Source: Hyphomicrobiaceae bacterium | GTDB lineage: Bacteria > Pseudomonadota > Alphaproteobacteria > Rhizobiales > Hyphomicrobiaceae | Reading direction: 5' to 3' | Assembly (NCBI GenBank): GCA_021730785.1 | Contig: JAKFWF010000067.1 | Span: forward strand, 62,001-126,000 | Length of the DNA stretch: 64,000 bases | Shown here: positions 26,743-36,243 of the stretch, piece by piece | Numbering within the stretch: position 1 is the stretch's first letter | Layout of the letters: each line of letters begins with the position of its first letter | Notes under the pieces: model-generated | What the model was told of the DNA's origin: nothing | Databases searched by the model: none | The model's input: the letters and a program-made list of their open reading frames with translations, nothing else | Program-made: the position numbers and the translations under genes

Positions 26743-28581
26743 TCACGACGGCCGCTGCCGCCGCTTCAGGCGCAGCAGCCGCTGCTCGCGGTCATGCACC
26801 GTTTCCCCGCCCGGCACCCGTGCATCGCGCACCAGTTCGAGGATGTGGCGGGCGGGAACCGGCCCGAGCTTGGTGCCGATGAAGGCTGCAACGACGCCAA
26901 CCGGAACGGCAAGTGCACCGGCGACCGCACTGGGAATGCCAAACAGGTTCGTTTCGCCGGCGACGACGGCAAGCACCGCTGTGACGAAGCCCGTCACCAT
27001 GCAGGCGAGCGCGCCGAGCGTATTGATCCGCTTCCACCAGATCGACAGGGCAACGACGGGGAACGCGGCCGCCGCACTGAGGCCGAGCGCCCACAACACC
27101 AGCAGCAGCGGGTCGGCTGGCAATGCGAGGGCCAGCGAGGCGCCGACCAGTACGCTGATCGCCGTTGCCGCGCGCACCACCGCCAATCTCGGCCCGTCGG
27201 GCGGCGCCTCCCACCGGGCGCCGTTGATGCCGTCTTCGGCGATGATGGTGCCGAGTGCCGTGCTCGACGCCGCCGCACCGACGAAGGCGACGGCGACCGC
27301 GCCCGCCAGCATGAGATACAGCAGCGCCGCCGGCAATCGCGCCGCCGGCGCCAGAATGAACAGGATCGCATCGCGCTGGAACGAAAAACTCGACAGTGGC
27401 AGTTGCGGCAGCTGCCCCTCGACCCCCGCATGGCCCGAGCCCACGAGGTCCTTAAACCAGTCGGGCAGGTCGGCTGCGGCTTGCCCGACGAGCTTCGTCA
27501 TTACGATGTCCCGCTCGAACACCGCCACCGCCGACGCCGTCAGTGCGATGACGCCGAACACGAACACGGCCCAGCCCATGGATTTGCGCGCTTCGTAGAC
27601 GCCGGGCGTGGTGCCGATGCGGGGCAGCAGCCAGGGTGCGACGGCGATCCCCATCATCAGCGTCAGCGTGATCAGGATGTAGGTCGCCGAGCCTACACTG
27701 CCGAACGGACGGGTAATGCGGCGGGCAAGTGGCTCCATCGCGGAACCCGCCATTTCGAACGACATCGGTGCCATATGCGGGATTGCGATGTTGCTCGCGT
27801 TTTCCAGCCGCTCGACGGCGCGCAGCGTCGGCCCGTGGCTGAGCTGGGCGAGGGGGAAGTTCGTCACTTCCGTGCCGACGATCCCCGTTGGCACCACCAG
27901 CGCTATGACCGTGGCGAGCCCGGCAGCCGTGCCCGCCCACGTCAGTGCGCGCATGCCGCCGAGGCTGATCGAGGCGACAACGGCAACGCCCAGCAGAGCG
28001 GCCATGGCCCGCTCGGACGCTCCCGTGAGCCAGGCCGCGACATAGATGCCGATCTTGAATTCGGCGATGATCACCAGCATCAGCGGCACGCACAACATGG
28101 AGGCCGAGACGACGCGCAGCAGGCGGCTGTCGAAGCGGCGGCCGAGGTAGCTTGGCAGCGTGTAACTGCCGAACTTTCGGAAATAGGGCGCGATGAGCAC
28201 GGCGCACACGACGAAGCCAGCGACCACGCCGTTGACGATGCACCAGGCGTCGATTCCGTTGATCATCAGCAGTCCGGTCAGCGACACGACGCCGACGCTA
28301 CCGAGGGCGGAAACTGCAAGGCCAAGGCCGGTGAAGAAGGCCGGCACCCGGCGTCCTGCACAGAAATAGTCTGCCGGATCCTGGGTCTGGGCCGCGATCC
28401 CGATCGCCAGATAGAGGGCAAGCGGCACCAGCAGCATCGCCCAGCGCAGCGCCGCATCGGGCGCGCCCATCTGCTCGGCGATCACGGACAGCACTAGGAG
28501 CGCGAGGAAGGCACTGACGAAAATGCCGAAGTAAGTCCCGAGCCGAGGATTGACGAGGCGCGTGCGCTGGGTCGTTGCCAT
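26743..28581 (-). CDS. Sodium:solute symporter, large subunit (SSS family, DUF4212-associated)
   Basis: 612 residues with about 13 predicted membrane helices and the SSS hallmark patterns (ADYFCAGRRVPAFFTG near the N-terminus and GMRALTWAGTAAGL mid-protein). It resembles the VC_2705-type transporters that work with a small DUF4212 partner. ATG 28581 starts the family sequence; an earlier in-frame ATG would overlap the small-subunit gene. The small-subunit gene ends 10 bases upstream. The substrate is probably a small organic acid such as acetate, inferred from the neighbouring CrbS/CrbR-like regulators. Confidence 0.88.
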   Translation of the reverse strand: MATTQRTRLVNPRLGTYFGIFVSAFLALLVLSVIAEQMGAPDAALRWAMLLVPLALYLAIGIAAQTQDPADYFCAGRRVPAFFTGLGLAVSALGSVGVVSLTGLLMINGIDAWCIVNGVVAGFVVCAVLIAPYFRKFGSYTLPSYLGRRFDSRLLRVVSASMLCVPLMLVIIAEFKIGIYVAAWLTGASERAMAALLGVAVVASISLGGMRALTWAGTAAGLATVIALVVPTGIVGTEVTNFPLAQLSHGPTLRAVERLENASNIAIPHMAPMSFEMAGSAMEPLARRITRPFGSVGSATYILITLTLMMGIAVAPWLLPRIGTTPGVYEARKSMGWAVFVFGVIALTASAVAVFERDIVMTKLVGQAAADLPDWFKDLVGSGHAGVEGQLPQLPLSSFSFQRDAILFILAPAARLPAALLYLMLAGAVAVAFVGAAASSTALGTIIAEDGINGARWEAPPDGPRLAVVRAATAISVLVGASLALALPADPLLLVLWALGLSAAAAFPVVALSIWWKRINTLGALACMVTGFVTAVLAVVAGETNLFGIPSAVAGALAVPVGVVAAFIGTKLGPVPARHILELVRDARVPGGETVHDREQRLLRLKRRQRPS

Positions 28582-28591
28582 GGGGGTGCGG

Positions 28592-28852
28592 TCAGTTATC
28601 CTCGTGCGCGCCGTGCCAGTGATCGACGGCATCCTGGCGGTTGACGAACGAGGCAATGGTGAACAGGGCGATGATGATCAGCCCGTGCCCGAGCAGGAAA
28701 TAACCCAGCGGAAAGCCGAGAAATTTGTTGCTGTTCAAGCCTTTGGCGTACAGTGGAAACACGATCAGAACCATGAAGAAGGGCACCAGACTGGCTGCCA
28801 TCTGCACCTTGGTGTGCCGCCAGTAGGGCTTGCGTTCCTTGCGCTCGATCAT
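28592..28852 (-). CDS. DUF4212 small subunit of the sodium:solute symporter
   Basis: 86 residues with two hydrophobic helices (about 18-38 and 50-68). The start MIERKERKPYWRHTKVQM and the FPLGYFLLGHGLIIIALF helix are typical of DUF4212, the small partner of VC_2705-like symporters. First gene of a two-gene unit with the large subunit 10 bases downstream; divergent from the response-regulator gene. Confidence 0.9.
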   Translation of the reverse strand: MIERKERKPYWRHTKVQMAASLVPFFMVLIVFPLYAKGLNSNKFLGFPLGYFLLGHGLIIIALFTIASFVNRQDAVDHWHGAHEDN

Positions 28853-29108
28853 CGGCCGGTTTCCTTCAACGATCCCACTCTCAGGTGACGCGACGGCGCG
28901 ACGGAATTGCGGCGTGGCCGCGCCAGACTGCGGCAGCCGGGCGCAAACACCTTGTTACCGTGTAGCACTGGTGCCGGTGCCCGACATGACGCATAAACGT
29001 CACGGAAGTCTATCTGGTTTGCATTTGGGTCCAAAGGCGTTTGTTGTAGACTTGGTTCCGACACGAGCCAGGTAACGCAGCATATCATTGGACTTGGAAA
29101 GGCTGCTC
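28853..29108. promoter_or_regulatory. Divergent control region, symporter pair versus response regulator
   Basis: 256 bases between the DUF4212 gene and the LuxR-type regulator. It must contain promoters in both directions and, by analogy with CrbR-regulated operons, probably regulator binding sites. I see a GGAAAGG ribosome site for the regulator but no convincing operator repeat or promoter hexamers. Confidence 0.45.
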
Positions 29109-29759
29109 ATGACAACGCGCATTGTAATAGTGGATGATCATCCGCTGTTTCGGGGCGCGCTCGCTGAGGCCCTTGGCAGCGCCATTGCGGCGGCCGACAT
29201 CGTCGAGACCGGCTCGCTCGACGAACTGGTGGCGCTGCTGGCTCGGCCAGCCACGATCGACCTCATCCTGCTCGATCTGGCGATGCCGGGCGTGCAGGGG
29301 CTGTCAGGCCTTCTGTATCTGCGGGCCGAGCATCCGGAAATCCCGGTCGTGGTGGTCTCGGCCAGCGATGATGCGTCAACAATTCGTCGCGCCATCGAGT
29401 TCGGCGCCTCGGGCTACGTTCCAAAGTCGCAGCCGGTCGATCGCATCCGCCATGCCGTCCGCCATGTGCTGGGCGGGGGCCTGTGGACGCCGCCCGAGAT
29501 CGAGATCGGACAGACGGATGCGGTGACCGGCAACGTGGTGGCCCGGTTGTCCACCCTGACGCCGCAGCAGATTCGCGTGCTGATGATGCTCGGCGAAGGT
29601 CTGCTCAACAAGCAGATCGCCTATCGGCTGAGTGTGTCGGAAGCAACCATCAAAGCCCACGTGTCGGCCATCCTGCAAAAGCTCGGGGTCGACAGCCGGA
29701 CCCAGGCGGTGATCGCGATCAACAAGCTGGGGCGCGGCGAGGGTGCGGTGGTCGTTTGA
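29109..29759 (+). CDS. NarL/LuxR-type response regulator, CrbR-like
   Basis: 216 residues. Receiver domain with the acidic pair VDDHP, phospho-acceptor Asp in LILLDLAMPG, and Lys in GYVPKSQP. LuxR-type HTH at the C-terminus (LTPQQIRVLMMLGEGLLNKQIAYRL, then SEATIKAHVSAILQKLGV). ATG 29109 was chosen because GGAAAGG lies just upstream. It converges with the symporter-fused hybrid kinase, whose 3' end is 8 bases away. That pairing, together with a divergent DUF4212/SSS transporter, matches the CrbS/CrbR acetate-responsive layout known in Vibrio and Pseudomonas; assignment by context. Confidence 0.88.
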   Translation: MTTRIVIVDDHPLFRGALAEALGSAIAAADIVETGSLDELVALLARPATIDLILLDLAMPGVQGLSGLLYLRAEHPEIPVVVVSASDDASTIRRAIEFGASGYVPKSQPVDRIRHAVRHVLGGGLWTPPEIEIGQTDAVTGNVVARLSTLTPQQIRVLMMLGEGLLNKQIAYRLSVSEATIKAHVSAILQKLGVDSRTQAVIAINKLGRGEGAVVV

Positions 29760-29767
29760 TCACGTGC

Positions 29768-32700
29768 TCACTCGGCGGCTGCCTGGCGCCGCAGTTGGGC
29801 CTGCGACAGTAGCGCGCGAAGGGCCGCTGCCTTGACCGGTTTGGGCAGCAGCAGCAGGCCGCGGGCGCGCACCTCGCGCTGGACGTCGGGCGAGTGGTTG
29901 GCCGTGATGATGACGCCGGGCACCGCAACCTTGGTGGCGGCCCGCAGTTCGGCGATGGCATCGAGGCCGGTTTCGCGGTCGAGCTGGTAGTCGGCCAGAA
30001 CAAGGTCGGGCACCTGGCGGCGGAGCGCAAAGTGGGCGGTGGCCGCAGCGCTGCTCTCGGCCGTCTCGACGGTACAGCCCCATCCCTCGAGCAGGACGCG
30101 CATGCCATCGAGTACGGCCGGTTCGTTGTCGATGCACTGGACCAGGAGGCCGGCAATCGATCCGGTAGGCGCGACCGGCGGCGCCTCGTCCGGCACGGCA
30201 ATAGGCGGCCGCACTGCCGGCATCTTCACCCAGAATGTCGAGCCCTTGCCCGGTGTCGACCGCAGGCCGATTTTCGCACCCGTGACGCGGCCGATGCGCT
30301 CGACGATCGACAGCCCGAGGCCGAGCCCCGGCCCCAGGTGCGCATGGTCCTCCAGCCGCTGGAACTCCTTGAAGATCAGGTCGTGCTGCGACGCGTGAAT
30401 GCCGGGGCCGGTATCGACCACCTCGATCGTGACCGTGTCGCTGCTGCGGCGCACACCGATCAGTACCGTGCCGGCGCCGGTGTACTTCACCGCATTGCCG
30501 ATCAGGTTCTGCAGCAAGCGGCGCAGCAGGCGGCGGTCAGCACGCACCCAGCTCGAGGTTGGCACCATGCGCAGGCTGAGGCCCTGGGCGTCGGCCAGTG
30601 GTGCAAACTCGATCCGCAATTGCTGCAGCATCTGGCCCACCGACACCTCGGTGAAGTCTGGCTCCAGGTGGCCCGCATCCATGCGCGACAGGTCGATCAG
30701 CGCGCTCAGGATTTCTTCCACCGAACTCAGCGAGGCATTGATGTTGCGGGCCAACTGGGCTTCCTGTGGCAGGTGCGCCCGTTCGACGAGGCTTGCCGCA
30801 TAGAGCCGTGCGGCACTCAGGGGTTGCAGCAGATCGTGACTCGCAGCTGCCAGAAACCGCGTCTTGTCCAGGTTGGCTTCCTCGGCGGCAGCCTTCGCAA
30901 CGGCGAGTTTCGCATTCACGTCCGTCAACTGGGCCGTGCGCTCGGCGACGCGGCGCTCGAGTGTTTCATTCGCTGCGGCCAGCGCGTTGGCAGCCGCCAC
31001 TCGCTCCGTGATGTCCGAATACGTGGCAACGATCCCGCCTTGCGGCATGGCGGCGGTGCGCACCTCCAGGATGCGCTGACTGCCGCTCGGCCGTTCGAGG
31101 AACGTCTCGCGTCCGGCGGACAGGCGGCCCAGGCGCTCGGCGACGAGCCGTTCCGGCTGCCCGGCGCCGAAATCGCCCCGGTCGGCGCAGTGCTTCAGGA
31201 TGAGGTTGATCGGCACGCCGATGCGCACGAGGTCGTCCGGCAGATCGAGGAGTTCGCCGAACTGACGGTTCCAACAGATCAAACGCAGGTCGGCATCGAA
31301 TACGCCGAGGCCGTGGCGCACTTGATCGAGGGCGGATTGCAGGAGGTCGCGATTGTACTGCAGCGCCTCCGACGCATCGTCTAGCAGCTGCAGCGCCGAC
31401 TGGTTGCCGATGTTGGAGCGGCGCAACAACAGACCCAGTACGAGGCGGGCGGATGCGGCGCCGATTGCACTCGAGAGTAGGCGCTCGGTGAACCGCAGGA
31501 ATTGGATGTCGGCTTCGGCATCGAGCCGCAGTCGCCCGACCTGCCCGTCGCGCAGTACCGCGGCATACTCCGCAAAGGCGCGCTCGGCGCGCTCGGCGCC
31601 GAGATAGCGCGCGGCGGCTGCCTGCAGATCGCCGATGGTGATCGACGTGCGCCAGAGCCGAAAGGCGCCCGGCGTTGCGATGGGACCCAGCCGGTGGCCT
31701 TCGTCGGCGCGAAACAGCATGGCCTGAAGCCGCTCGACCGGCTCCGGCGCGCGCAGCAGCGACACTGTGACGAATGCGGTGAAGTTGGCCGCCAGGCTCC
31801 ACAGCACGCCGTGGGTCAGCGGCTCGAACTTCAAGTGCAGCAGGGCTTGCGGTTTGAGCCAGGCGATCCCGAACGGGCCTTCGGTGAGCAACGTCAGCGG
31901 CAGCAGTCCCGCTTTGACGATCCAGGGCAGCAGCAGCGTATAGCCCCACATCGCAATGCCAGCGACGATGCCGGCGATGGCGCCGCGCGCGGTGCCCTTG
32001 TGCCAGACGAGGCCCATGAAGAACGCGGGCGCAAGTTGGGCAATTGCAGCAAACGAGATCAGTCCGATGGCTGCGAGCCCCTGCGCCTGGCCGAGCGCGC
32101 GGTGCACCAGATAGCCGCCCAGGATGACGCCGAAGATCGCGACACGGCGGATGACAAGCAGGCGGGCTGCGATATCGCCTTGCGGTTCGACTTCCAGATA
32201 GCCGCGCCGCAACAGGGCCGGCACCACAAGGCCATTGCAGACCATGATCGACAGCGCGACGGATTCAACGATCACCATCGCGGTCGCAGCCGACAGTCCG
32301 CCGATGTAGGCCAGTACCGTAACGAAGTCGGCCATCTTGGAGAGCGGCAGGCCGATCACCATCATGTCGGGATCGACGAGGCCGGGGCGCAGCGTCAACA
32401 GTCCGGCCGCCGCGATCGGTACCACGAACAGGTTGATCAGCACGAGATAGAGCGGGAACATCCACGCCGCCCGCCGGATCTCGCCTTCGGTGCGGTTCTC
32501 GACCACGGTGACGTGGAACTGCCGTGGCAGCAGGATCGCGCACACGAGGCTCAGGAACGTGATCGTTAGCCAGGTGCCGCCATTGAGCGAGCGCCCGAAC
32601 ACCTGCTGGAACACGTCGCTGGTGCGCGCGTGTTCGGCAAACCCCTGGATGCCTCCGAACACCGAGTAGAGCACGAACAGGCCGACGGTGAGGAAGGCCG

Positions 32701-33319
32701 TCAGCTTGACCATGGATTCGGTGGCGATCGCCAGCATCAGGCCATCCTGGTGCTCGGTCGCGTCGATATGGCGGGTTCCAAACAGCACGGCGAACAGGGC
32801 AAGGCACAGCGCGAGGACGAACGCGGTTTCCAGAATTCCGATCTCGGGCAGGGCGATCGGGATCAGCGGGCTGTTGCCGAGCAGTGCCTCGGTCGAGGCG
32901 ACGATCGCCTTCAGCTGCAGGGCGATATAGGGCAGCGTGCCGATCACCGCGACCAGCGTGACAATCGCGGCAACCGAGGGGCTCTTGCCGTAGCGGGCGG
33001 CGAGGAAGTCGGCGACGGACGTCAAATTCTGGCTCTTGGCCAGCCGTACGATGCGCACGATGAGCGGCCAGCCAACCGCGAACAGGATAATTGGGCCGAT
33101 GTAGACGGGCAGGAAATCGTAGCCCGAGGTGCTGGCAAGGCCGACACTGCCAAAGAACGTCCAGGAGGTGCAGTAGACGCCCAGTGTCAGTGCATAGATC
33201 ACCGGGCGTCCGGCGCCTACCTTCTTTGCGCGGGACAGGCGATCACCGGCCCACGCCACCGCAAACAGCACGCCGACGTAGCCGACGGCCAGCGCAACGA
33301 TTGCGCCCGTTTGGAACAT
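29768..33319 (-). CDS. Symporter-fused hybrid sensor histidine kinase, CrbS-like
   Basis: 1183 residues. About 13 membrane helices of a sodium:solute symporter domain (1-500), a short linker, a PAS domain (about 655-770, with HGLGVFDADLRLICWNRQF), a coiled coil, a HisKA dimerisation domain with phospho-acceptor His in AAASHDLLQPLSAARL (about 820), an HATPase domain (NLIGNAVKYT, DTGPGI, GLGLGLSIV; about 940-1033), and a C-terminal receiver with Asp in LVLADYQLD (about 1055-1170). This is the CrbS/MxtR architecture. The membrane domain probably senses or carries a small organic acid and passes the signal to the LuxR-type regulator encoded beside it. Confidence 0.9.
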   Translation of the reverse strand: MFQTGAIVALAVGYVGVLFAVAWAGDRLSRAKKVGAGRPVIYALTLGVYCTSWTFFGSVGLASTSGYDFLPVYIGPIILFAVGWPLIVRIVRLAKSQNLTSVADFLAARYGKSPSVAAIVTLVAVIGTLPYIALQLKAIVASTEALLGNSPLIPIALPEIGILETAFVLALCLALFAVLFGTRHIDATEHQDGLMLAIATESMVKLTAFLTVGLFVLYSVFGGIQGFAEHARTSDVFQQVFGRSLNGGTWLTITFLSLVCAILLPRQFHVTVVENRTEGEIRRAAWMFPLYLVLINLFVVPIAAAGLLTLRPGLVDPDMMVIGLPLSKMADFVTVLAYIGGLSAATAMVIVESVALSIMVCNGLVVPALLRRGYLEVEPQGDIAARLLVIRRVAIFGVILGGYLVHRALGQAQGLAAIGLISFAAIAQLAPAFFMGLVWHKGTARGAIAGIVAGIAMWGYTLLLPWIVKAGLLPLTLLTEGPFGIAWLKPQALLHLKFEPLTHGVLWSLAANFTAFVTVSLLRAPEPVERLQAMLFRADEGHRLGPIATPGAFRLWRTSITIGDLQAAAARYLGAERAERAFAEYAAVLRDGQVGRLRLDAEADIQFLRFTERLLSSAIGAASARLVLGLLLRRSNIGNQSALQLLDDASEALQYNRDLLQSALDQVRHGLGVFDADLRLICWNRQFGELLDLPDDLVRIGVPINLILKHCADRGDFGAGQPERLVAERLGRLSAGRETFLERPSGSQRILEVRTAAMPQGGIVATYSDITERVAAANALAAANETLERRVAERTAQLTDVNAKLAVAKAAAEEANLDKTRFLAAASHDLLQPLSAARLYAASLVERAHLPQEAQLARNINASLSSVEEILSALIDLSRMDAGHLEPDFTEVSVGQMLQQLRIEFAPLADAQGLSLRMVPTSSWVRADRRLLRRLLQNLIGNAVKYTGAGTVLIGVRRSSDTVTIEVVDTGPGIHASQHDLIFKEFQRLEDHAHLGPGLGLGLSIVERIGRVTGAKIGLRSTPGKGSTFWVKMPAVRPPIAVPDEAPPVAPTGSIAGLLVQCIDNEPAVLDGMRVLLEGWGCTVETAESSAAATAHFALRRQVPDLVLADYQLDRETGLDAIAELRAATKVAVPGVIITANHSPDVQREVRARGLLLLPKPVKAAALRALLSQAQLRRQAAAE

Positions 33320-33607
33320 GACTTTTCACACTCGCACGAAGTTTGGGATGCGGTTGCCCGGGCTCAACGACGCCGACAGTGCGCAAAGGCGTGCGAAATG
33401 TCCATTCGGCGCCAACAATTCGGTTTCCTCACTTCTGGCACCGACCTGTTTGTCGTAAACCACGGATAATGTTGACATCTCTGATCGTTCGCAGGCAGCG
33501 TAACGCGTGCTCGACTTATGGTCGGATGATTCGTAAGTGGCACCGGCCGGAACGCTTGAAGGTGACCACCGCTGGTTCAATTTTGCACTGACACAGGGAG
33601 ATGACAC
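33320..33607. promoter_or_regulatory. Divergent region between the hybrid kinase and mscL
   Basis: 288 bases with no gene. A TTGACA hexamer lies at 33472-33477 on the plus strand, but no good -10 follows at the right distance. The mscL ribosome site AGGGAG is clear. A long antisense open frame crosses this region; I regard it as chance. Confidence 0.35.
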
Positions 33608-34009
33608 ATGAGCATGCTGAACGAGTTCAAAGAATTTGCTATGAGGGGGAATGTTGTCGATCTTGCCGTCGGCGTCATCATGGGCGCAGCCTTCGGTCCG
33701 ATCGTGAGCACGCTCGTCGAAAACATCATCATGCCGCCGGTCGGCTACATGATGGCCGGCGTCGATTTCAGCACGCTGGCTGCCGTTTTGCCGACGCCGA
33801 CCGGCAAGGGCGTGGAAATCAAGTATGGCCTGTTCCTCAATGCCGTCATCAAATTCCTGATCACCGCTTTTGCAATCTTCCTGCTGGTCAAGGCCATGAA
33901 CACGGCCAAGGCCCGCTTCGATAAGCCTGCCACAGCCGCGGCTCCGCCGCCCCCGCCGCCGTCCGAGGTTTACCTCAAGGAAATCCGCGACGCGCTGACC
34001 AAGCGTTGA
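33608..34009 (+). CDS. mscL: Large-conductance mechanosensitive channel MscL
   Basis: Pentameric inner-membrane safety valve that opens under hypo-osmotic tension. 133 residues, normal size. N-terminal amphipathic helix ([20 protein letters not shown]), first membrane helix with the pore-lining [18 protein letters not shown], periplasmic loop, second helix ([15 protein letters not shown]), and the cytoplasmic bundle ending in [10 protein letters not shown] Pro-rich linker (APPPPPPPS) precedes the terminal helix, longer than in E. coli. A strong terminator follows at 34032. Confidence 0.96.
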   Translation: MSMLNEFKEFAMRGNVVDLAVGVIMGAAFGPIVSTLVENIIMPPVGYMMAGVDFSTLAAVLPTPTGKGVEIKYGLFLNAVIKFLITAFAIFLLVKAMNTAKARFDKPATAAAPPPPPPSEVYLKEIRDALTKR

Positions 34010-34031
34010 GTGCTCGTTTTCGGCAGTGGAC

Positions 34032-34062
34032 ACGGGCCCCGCATCACAGATGCGGGGCCCGT
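34032..34062. terminator. Strong bidirectional terminator between mscL and the radical SAM gene
   Basis: Perfect 14-bp stem ACGGGCCCCGCATC / GATGCGGGGCCCGT with an ACA loop, 22 bases after the mscL stop and 2 bases past the end of the convergent radical SAM gene. Strongest hairpin in this part of the window; only a short T-containing tail follows (TCGTC). Confidence 0.8.
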
Positions 34063-34064
34063 CG

Positions 34065-35162
34065 TCATGAGCAACTGCCGCCACCCAGCACGCAAAACTT
34101 TGCACAGTTTCGGTGGCAAAGCTTGACGGCGCCGTTCGTGAACATGCCGCCATCGGCGACGAGGGACTGCGCGAGCGTCGTCGCCATTTCGAATTCCGCC
34201 TCATAGGGCAGCAACGTGCAGGGCACGACGACGGGTGATGCGGCATCCTTGCGCTTCACGATCATGCGGCTCGTCGAGCACATCATGTCGCGCGGCTGCT
34301 TGTGCAGGATGCTCCAGCAGGCCGTGGTGATCTCAGGCACCTCATCGGAACCATCCATCTCGGGCAGCAGCATCAGCTGCTTTTGGTCGGCGGGGTCGAT
34401 CGACCAGCCGCGCTTTGCGACCAGGGCGGCGTATCCTGCGCGCTCGCTCGCCTCCGTCTCACCCCAGCAGGTGCGACCGGCAATTGCCGTGGCAAACCCG
34501 TTGCTGCAGAGCCAGTCAATGCCGGTCAGGGCCTTGTCCCAGCTCTTTAGGCCGCGCTCGGTTTCATGCAGCTGCTTGGTGTGGTGATCGAGGCTGACGC
34601 GCAAGGTTAGGTTGTCGCCGTGGGCCTCGCGCAAGGCCAGCAGACCCTTCTTGATCGTCGGCCGCTGCAGCGGCTGCATGCCATTGGTCAGAATCAGTAC
34701 CTGGTGCCTGCGCGCCAGCGCATCGCCGGCCATGGCCAACATGTCGGGGTTCATGAACGGCTCGCCGCCGGTGAACGCGATCTCACGCGTGCCCAGACGC
34801 AAGCTCGCGATCTCGTCCAGGTAGGCTGCGCATTCGACGGCCGAAATATAGACGAGTCGGTCGTTGGTCGGCGTCGATTCGATGTAGCAATTGCGGCACG
34901 TGATGTTGCACAGCGTGCCGGTATTGATCCACAACGTCTCCAGGCGCGCCAGAGGCACGTGCGCGCGCGGCTCACCCTTGGCGGTGACATCGGGGTTCTG
35001 GAATTTCGACGATCGGGAGGAGAGGGCGGCGTTGCCAGCCGCACCGGCACTATAACGGTTGTCCAATGATCCCCTCACAGGCTTGACGGCCGCACGGTGG
35101 TTACTGCGATGACCCTGCATTAGCACATCGGGCGCCGTCGTCCACGACCTGCCGTTGATCAC
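34065..35162 (-). CDS. Radical SAM protein of unknown substrate
   Basis: Up to 365 residues. The [4Fe-4S]/SAM motif is C-N-I-T-C-R-N-C-Y (CxxxCxxC) in the segment TLCNITCRNCYIES, followed by the glycine-rich SAM-contact segment EIAFTGGEPFMNPDM. The C-terminus carries five more Cys/His-rich positions (CHRNCAKFCVLGGGSC), possibly an auxiliary cluster. The true start is uncertain: family-like sequence begins around SKFQNPDVTAKGEPRAH (about residue 52), so one of the internal starts may be used. No peptide precursor or maturase partner is adjacent, so neither a RiPP nor a cofactor pathway can be assigned. Confidence 0.8.
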   Translation of the reverse strand: MINGRSWTTAPDVLMQGHRSNHRAAVKPVRGSLDNRYSAGAAGNAALSSRSSKFQNPDVTAKGEPRAHVPLARLETLWINTGTLCNITCRNCYIESTPTNDRLVYISAVECAAYLDEIASLRLGTREIAFTGGEPFMNPDMLAMAGDALARRHQVLILTNGMQPLQRPTIKKGLLALREAHGDNLTLRVSLDHHTKQLHETERGLKSWDKALTGIDWLCSNGFATAIAGRTCWGETEASERAGYAALVAKRGWSIDPADQKQLMLLPEMDGSDEVPEITTACWSILHKQPRDMMCSTSRMIVKRKDAASPVVVPCTLLPYEAEFEMATTLAQSLVADGGMFTNGAVKLCHRNCAKFCVLGGGSCS

Positions 35163-35190
35163 GTTTGCGTCAATTAAGGTTCATCGATCC

Positions 35191-36243
35191 TCAGCCGCGC
35201 ATGATCTCGGCCAGTGCTGTGGCGGCGCGCTCGATGTCGGTCTTGGAAACGTCGAGATGGGTGACGCAGCGAATGCGGCCTGCGGTGCCGCCGAACGCCC
35301 CCATGCGCACGTTGCGCTTCAGGAGTTCGGCGCAGATGTGGGCTGCGGTCAGGCCAGGTGCGGTGACGCGGAAGAAAACGATGTTCGATTGCGGCGGGCC
35401 GTTCGACAGGGCAAGGCCGGCGATACCTGCGATTCGTTCGGCCAGCAGCTTGGCGTTGGCGTGGTCGGTCGCCAGCAGTTCGACGTTGTGATCGAGGGCA
35501 TAGAGCCCGGCCGCGGCGACAATGCCGGACTGGCGGACTGCGCCGCCGATCCGCTGCTTCCAGCGCCAGCACTCGTGGATGAACGGCTTCGAACCGGCCA
35601 GCACCGCGCCGACCGGACAGCCAAGGCCCTTCGACAGGTCGATCCAGGCGCTGTCAAAGGGACTGGCAAAGTCCCGGGCGCTGACGCCCGAGGCAACCGT
35701 CGCGTTGAACAGTCGCGCGCCGTCCATATGCACGCTCATGCCATGCCCGTGGGCAACGGCTGCGACCTCGGCGATCTGCGTGAGCGGCCATACGAGGCCG
35801 CCCCCCATGTTGGCGGTCTGTTCAATGATGAGCAGGCGGGACCGGGGCTGGTAGCGGTTGTTGTGCTCCCGCAGATTGGCCTTCAGATCGGTCGCCGTGA
35901 ACAGTCCCATGTCGGATCTGATCGGCCAGGTCTGGGCGCGGGACAGCGCCGAGCCACCTCCGGCCTCGGAGAAGAAGACGTGTGCCGTGTCGGCCGCAAG
36001 GATCTCATCGCCCGCGGTGCAGTGCACGGCCATGGCGATCTGGTTGCACATCGTGCCTGAGGGCAGGAACACCGCGGCATCCTTGCCGAGCATGGCGGCC
36101 ACGCGCTCTTCAAGCTTGCGGGTGGTTGGATCTTCGCCGCGCTGCTCGTCACCGACCTCGGCCTCCGCCATGGCACGCCGCATGCCGGCCGAAGGGCGGG
36201 TTTGCGTATCACTGTAGAGGTCGATCAGTCCGTTGTGAGACAT
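35191..36243 (-). CDS. ltaE: Low-specificity L-threonine aldolase
   Basis: PLP-dependent cleavage of L-threonine/allo-threonine to glycine and acetaldehyde. 350 residues. PLP lysine in WIDLSKGLGCPVGAVL; upstream segments typical of the family are DLYSDTQTRPSAGMRRAMAEAEVGDEQ and FLPSGTMCNQIA. ATG 36243 is the start of the family sequence; in-frame codons upstream look like leader. Single gene, divergent from the SDR dehydrogenase. Confidence 0.9.
   Translation of the reverse strand: MSHNGLIDLYSDTQTRPSAGMRRAMAEAEVGDEQRGEDPTTRKLEERVAAMLGKDAAVFLPSGTMCNQIAMAVHCTAGDEILAADTAHVFFSEAGGGSALSRAQTWPIRSDMGLFTATDLKANLREHNNRYQPRSRLLIIEQTANMGGGLVWPLTQIAEVAAVAHGHGMSVHMDGARLFNATVASGVSARDFASPFDSAWIDLSKGLGCPVGAVLAGSKPFIHECWRWKQRIGGAVRQSGIVAAAGLYALDHNVELLATDHANAKLLAERIAGIAGLALSNGPPQSNIVFFRVTAPGLTAAHICAELLKRNVRMGAFGGTAGRIRCVTHLDVSKTDIERAATALAEIMRG

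Noticed and set aside
29894-32569. Long plus-strand frames opposite the hybrid kinase
   Set aside because: Mirror frames of a strong minus-strand gene with complete conserved domains.
33326-34246. 306-codon minus-strand frame covering the mscL promoter and gene
   Set aside because: It runs opposite a complete MscL, crosses the strong terminator and lacks any family pattern.
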